Shown here piece after piece: positions 61,087-64,000 of a stretch of DNA of 64,000 bases (its first letter is position 1; every line of letters starts with the position of its first letter). The translations under genes and the position numbers were made by a program. The notes beneath the pieces are model-generated. The model made no database searches, was not told the origin of the DNA, and saw nothing but the letters and a program-made list of their open reading frames with translations. Source of the DNA: Mycobacterium sp. URHB0044 (GTDB lineage: Bacteria; Actinomycetota; Actinomycetes; Mycobacteriales; Mycobacteriaceae); assembly GCF_000620625.1 (NCBI RefSeq), contig NZ_JIAW01000001.1:372001-436000 (forward strand), written 5' to 3'.

Positions 61087-62058
61087 TCAGGCGTACTGAG
61101 GGAGCGCTGTGGCGACGTCGGCCGGTTGCCGATCCGACGCGAGCAGCAGCGCCAATGCGATGCGGGCCTGTGATGGGGGTAGCGAGACGGGGACGGCACC
61201 CGCGGCCACCACGTCGCTGCCTCCGCCGTCGCCGTAGACCGGGAGCACCGGCCCCTCCGCGACGCGTGTCGACAACGCGACGACCACACCGTGGTCGGTG
61301 ATTTCGGCGACGGCCTTGGCGATACCGGACGGTGCGTTGCCCAGACCGGTGCCGACCAGGACGATGCCCGTGGCTCCGGCGTGCACGGCGGCGTGCAGCA
61401 GCGCGTCGTCGCCGTTCGGGTACGTGGCGACGATGTCGACCCTGATGGCGTCGAAGGAGGCGTTCGGGACGGGCAGCCCGGCGGGCCGCACCGGAGTGCC
61501 GTGCATGCGGACCGCGCCCGAATGCACCACCCCGACCGTGCCCGCCGGGTTGGAGAACCCGGCCAGGTCAAGGGTGTGCGACTTGCGGGCCCCGCGCGCG
61601 GCCAGCACCGAGCCGTTGAAGACGACCAACACGCCGTGGTCGCGCGCATCGGGACAACCGGCGACCGCGACCGCGTCGCGGAGATTGCGCGGCCCGTCCG
61701 TGTCCGGGACGTCGGCGGCCCGTTGCGCCCCGGTGAGCACGACGGGCCGGCTGTCGCGGTGGACGAGGTCGAGCAGGATGGCCGTCTCCTCGAGCGTGTC
61801 GGTGCCGTGGGTGATGACCACCCCGTCCACGTCGTCACGCGCGAGCTGACGGGCTACCGCCTCGGCGATCGTCCGCATGTCGGCCAGCGTCATGAGGTAC
61901 GAACCGACGCGCAGTACCTCGTGCTGCTCGACGGTGGTGGCGTCGTCGAACTCGATGCCGGCGAGCACCGCCGATCCGTCGTCCACGGCGACCACGGCTC
62001 CACCGCTGCGGCGGGACGCGATGGTTCCTCCGCTGGTGAGGACGACGACATGCGGCAT
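61087..62058 (-). CDS. Asparaginase / asparaginase-like amidohydrolase
   Basis: This 323-aa protein has both threonine signatures of bacterial asparaginases: [10 protein letters not shown] (Thr12) and [10 protein letters not shown] (Thr86-Asp87), plus VVLTGAQR. It lacks a signal peptide and so is cytoplasmic. The start at 62058 has GAAGGAG upstream. Being the first gene of an operon with a deacetylase-like hydrolase, MFS transporter and two SDRs, and lying under LacI-type operators, it probably acts on a specific amide rather than only asparagine. Confidence 0.9.
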   Translation of the reverse strand: MPHVVVLTSGGTIASRRSGGAVVAVDDGSAVLAGIEFDDATTVEQHEVLRVGSYLMTLADMRTIAEAVARQLARDDVDGVVITHGTDTLEETAILLDLVHRDSRPVVLTGAQRAADVPDTDGPRNLRDAVAVAGCPDARDHGVLVVFNGSVLAARGARKSHTLDLAGFSNPAGTVGVVHSGAVRMHGTPVRPAGLPVPNASFDAIRVDIVATYPNGDDALLHAAVHAGATGIVLVGTGLGNAPSGIAKAVAEITDHGVVVALSTRVAEGPVLPVYGDGGGSDVVAAGAVPVSLPPSQARIALALLLASDRQPADVATALPQYA

Positions 62059-62115
62059 GGAGGCGGACTCCTTCGGTTGTGGCGAACGGTTGAACTTCCT
62101 CAGTGAAGCAGAACA

Positions 62116-62151
62116 CAATCGATTGACGCAATCGTTTGGGCCAAACGTTTG
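62116..62151. promoter_or_regulatory. Three LacI-type operators at 13-bp steps
   Basis: CAATCGATTG (62116), CAATCGTTTG (62129) and CAAACGTTTG (62142) are ten-base palindromes or near-palindromes spaced exactly 13 bp. Central CG is typical of LacI/PurR-type sites. They lie between the asparaginase and LacI genes. Confidence 0.75.
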
Positions 62152-62247
62152 TGTAAATTCGATGCAACACCGGCGTTGCCGCGCCGGCGGGCGTTAAGGT
62201 GCGAGGTACGCGCTCAGCGGCGCACGCGGCCGAATCGAGGAGGGGCG

Positions 62248-63279
62248 ATGACCGAGACCAGCGGGGCCACCGCGCGCGGCCCGGCCCCGGTCACGTTGCG
62301 CATCATCGCCGAGGAGATCGGCGTGAGCGTGTCGACGGTCTCCCGCGTCCTCAAGGCCGAGGGCGCCGACGCGACACGTTGGGCGTCAGCCGACACGGTG
62401 GCGCGAATCAGGGCCGTCGCCAAGGAGCGGGAGTTTCGGCCCAACCCGCACGCGGCCAGTTTGCGCACCGCGCGGTCCGGCCTCGTCGGTGTGCTGGTGC
62501 CGCGCCTGCAGGACTTCGTGCTGGCCACCATCTACGAAGGAATCGAGGAAGCCGCCACCGAGAACGGCTACTCCACGTTCGTCACCAACTCGCTCGACGA
62601 CCCGGCCAACAAGGCGGCGCGCACCGAGATGATGTTGCAGCGCCGCGTCGAGGGCATGATCTTCGGCGACGCTCACGATCAAGACCCGTTCCTCGCCGAA
62701 ATCGCCGCGCGCGGCATACCTTTCGTGCTGGTCTCGCGGCGTTCGGCTGACTACCTGTCGGTGACGACCGACGACCTGCGCGGTGGGCAGCTGGTCGGTC
62801 GGCACCTGGTCGAGGCCGGCCGCAGGGACCTCGCGGTACTTGCCGGGTTGCCGTTCGCGTCGACCGCGATCGAACGCACCAAGGGAGCCGTCGACGCCTT
62901 CGAGGCCGCCGGTCTGCACGTGCCGCCGGAGCGCATCGAATGGGGTCCGTTCGACGCCGCGGGCGGGAGGCAGGCCGCGGAGAAACTGTTGGCGAGTGAG
63001 CCGTATCCCGATGCGATCTTCGCTACCAACGACTTTGCCGCGATCGGCGCGCTTGGCGTGCTGCGCGATCGCGGTTTGCGCGTGCCGGACGACATCGCGC
63101 TGATCGGCTACAACGACACGCCTTTGATCGCGGAGATGCCGATACCGCTGACGACGGTGCGGTCGCCCATGCACCAGATGGGCAGACGCGGCATGGAACT
63201 GCTCATCGAGGTGCTGGGCGGCGGCACACCGGAGTCGGAACGACTCGACCCGACCCTCGTCGTCCGGGAGTCCGGCTGA
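62248..63279 (+). CDS. LacI family transcriptional regulator
   Basis: This 343-aa regulator has the N-terminal HTH TLRIIAEEIGVSVSTVSRVL (residues 16-35) and the hinge EREFRPNPHAASLRTARSGL, then a periplasmic-binding-protein-like domain (VGVLVPRLQDF, AIFATNDFAAIGALGVLRDR, IALIGYNDTPL). The ATG at 62248 has GAGGAGGGG upstream; the longer frame to 62149 would start inside the operators. It is divergent from the asparaginase operon and is its likely repressor. LacI proteins bind small sugars or nucleosides; the effector is unknown. Confidence 0.92.
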   Translation: MTETSGATARGPAPVTLRIIAEEIGVSVSTVSRVLKAEGADATRWASADTVARIRAVAKEREFRPNPHAASLRTARSGLVGVLVPRLQDFVLATIYEGIEEAATENGYSTFVTNSLDDPANKAARTEMMLQRRVEGMIFGDAHDQDPFLAEIAARGIPFVLVSRRSADYLSVTTDDLRGGQLVGRHLVEAGRRDLAVLAGLPFASTAIERTKGAVDAFEAAGLHVPPERIEWGPFDAAGGRQAAEKLLASEPYPDAIFATNDFAAIGALGVLRDRGLRVPDDIALIGYNDTPLIAEMPIPLTTVRSPMHQMGRRGMELLIEVLGGGTPESERLDPTLVVRESG

Positions 63280-63290
63280 GGGTTCGCGAA

Positions 63291-63698
63291 TTAGGCAGGT
63301 GCTTCGTGGATTTCGATCGGATTGCCGTCGGGGTCGAGGATCTGGATCTGCTTGCCGCCGGGACCGACCTCGACGTCGTTGCGGAACGTCGTGCCGGCGT
63401 TGCGCAGTCGGGTCACCAACGCCTCGAGGTCGTCGACGTAGAGCACGATGCGGTTCCAGCCGCCGGGCTCCTGGCGCTGGCCGTCCGGCATCGGCCGCGA
63501 CCCCGAGCTCTCCGGCCCGCTCAGCAGGAGGTGCAGGGCGCCGCGCACCACGATCGCGATGGGGCCTCTGCGCTGCTCGAGGTCGAACCCCAGCTGGGTG
63601 GTGTAGAACGCGGTGGCACGATCCAGGTCGGTGGTCTGGTAGCGGACGACGGCGTCGGCCGCGGCTAGCTGCGGCGGCCCGGCGGAACTCGTACTCAT
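63291..63698 (-). CDS. VOC family (glyoxalase/dioxygenase-fold) protein
   Basis: This 135-aa protein has two beta-alpha-beta-beta-beta modules of the vicinal oxygen chelate fold: AVVRYQTTDLDRATAFYTTQ at the start and IQILDPDGNPIEIHEAP at the end with a C-terminal Glu metal ligand. It could be a glyoxalase, an antibiotic-binding protein or a ring-cleaving subunit. It converges on the LacI gene with an 11-bp gap and precedes nothing else on its strand here. Specific function cannot be assigned. Confidence 0.82.
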   Translation of the reverse strand: MSTSSAGPPQLAAADAVVRYQTTDLDRATAFYTTQLGFDLEQRRGPIAIVVRGALHLLLSGPESSGSRPMPDGQRQEPGGWNRIVLYVDDLEALVTRLRNAGTTFRNDVEVGPGGKQIQILDPDGNPIEIHEAPA

Positions 63699-63718
63699 AC
63701 CTGCACGCTACTTCTGTG

Positions 63719-64000
63719 TCAGGGTGCGTCTTGGAGAAATTTGACCTCGTCGGGGATGGCGAGATGGAGGTCCTTGACCGGCATACTCGCCGGGATCAAT
63801 TGCGTCGGCGACGTGCCGGCGAACTCACCGACGTCATGGATGAGATGCGATTGGTCGAAGTAGCCGCAGGCCAGCGCCAGCCGTGCCCAGTCGGGCGGTT
63901 CGGCGCGCTGGGCAAGTGCAGTGGCACGTTGGAAGCGCAGCACGCGACTCATCCGCTTCGGGGTCATGCCGACTTCGGCGGTGAACACCTCGATGAACCG
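63719..64000 (-). CDS. AraC family transcriptional regulator (C-terminal part, runs off the window)
   Basis: The final 94 codons of an AraC/XylS-type regulator are present. The second helix-turn-helix is seen as GMTPKRMSRVLRFQRATALA, and ARLALACGYFDQSHLIHDVG with GTSPTQL completes the family signature. The first HTH and sensor domain lie beyond base 64000. It ends 20 bp before the VOC gene on the same strand and may be co-transcribed with it. Confidence 0.85.
   Translation of the reverse strand, partial: RFIEVFTAEVGMTPKRMSRVLRFQRATALAQRAEPPDWARLALACGYFDQSHLIHDVGEFAGTSPTQLIPASMPVKDLHLAIPDEVKFLQDAP

Overview
The window is high-G+C actinobacterial DNA, most like a fast-growing Mycobacterium/Mycolicibacterium. 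Supporting signs are two F420-type luciferase-like oxidoreductases, a full-length carboxylic acid reductase of mycobacterial architecture, a Pro-rich DUF2993 membrane protein, a PknK-like kinase/ATPase, many GTG/TTG starts and short-overlap operons. The genus is inference. I see no rRNA, intact tRNA, IS element, integrase or CRISPR array. Almost all of it is catabolic or accessory: about 58 genes in self-contained blocks, each with its own regulator and often a readable operator.

1-12 kb: a TetR-controlled acyl-CoA/aldehyde block (aldehyde dehydrogenase, thiolase, enoyl-CoA hydratase on the minus strand; MBL hydrolase, TetR, two SDRs and an F420-type oxidoreductase on the plus strand). The palindrome TAGAC-N6-GTCTA occurs before the hydratase/MBL pair, the first SDR and a distant enoyl-reductase-like gene at 10.9-11.9 kb, with a degenerate copy before the TetR gene. 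Inside this block lie a VanB-type reductase, an RdhA/QueG-like Fe-S protein fused to an SCP2 domain, and an HxlR regulator that also ends in an SCP2-like domain.

12-25 kb: a 1008-aa Ser/Thr kinase-STAND ATPase-TPR protein; TetR/amidase with three phased operators; a CocE-type hydrolase; an SDR divergent from a TetR-carboxylic acid reductase operon across a 29-bp palindrome; and a second F420-type oxidoreductase.

25-36 kb: a minus-strand operon (APC permease, TetR, aldehyde dehydrogenase, small barrel protein, PYROXD2-like flavoprotein, IlvD/Edd dehydratase) with a 48-bp near-perfect palindrome before the TetR gene, then an IclR/SDR pair divergent from a TIM-barrel-like protein.

36-48 kb: a divergon. 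Leftward: an Opp/Dpp-type ABC importer, aldo/keto reductase and HpcH/HpaI aldolase. Rightward: a lipoprotein solute-binding protein, a BNR/sialidase-like protein, an SDR, a fused DUF1537 kinase-PdxA2 protein and a DeoR regulator. A 15-bp operator appears twice in the divergent promoter and twice before the fusion gene, so the whole set looks like one regulon for an uncharacterised sugar-acid or glycoconjugate. This is the best candidate for an undescribed system.

48-64 kb: small hydrolases (Tat-exported MBL, resorcylate-decarboxylase-like), TetR plus phytanoyl-CoA dioxygenase, an XRE/nucleotidyltransferase toxin-antitoxin pair, a GH3 glycosidase, a DUF2993 protein, and a LacI-controlled operon of asparaginase, deacetylase/cyclic-imidase-like protein, MFS transporter and two SDRs with three operators at exact 13-bp steps. 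A VOC protein and a truncated AraC regulator end the window.
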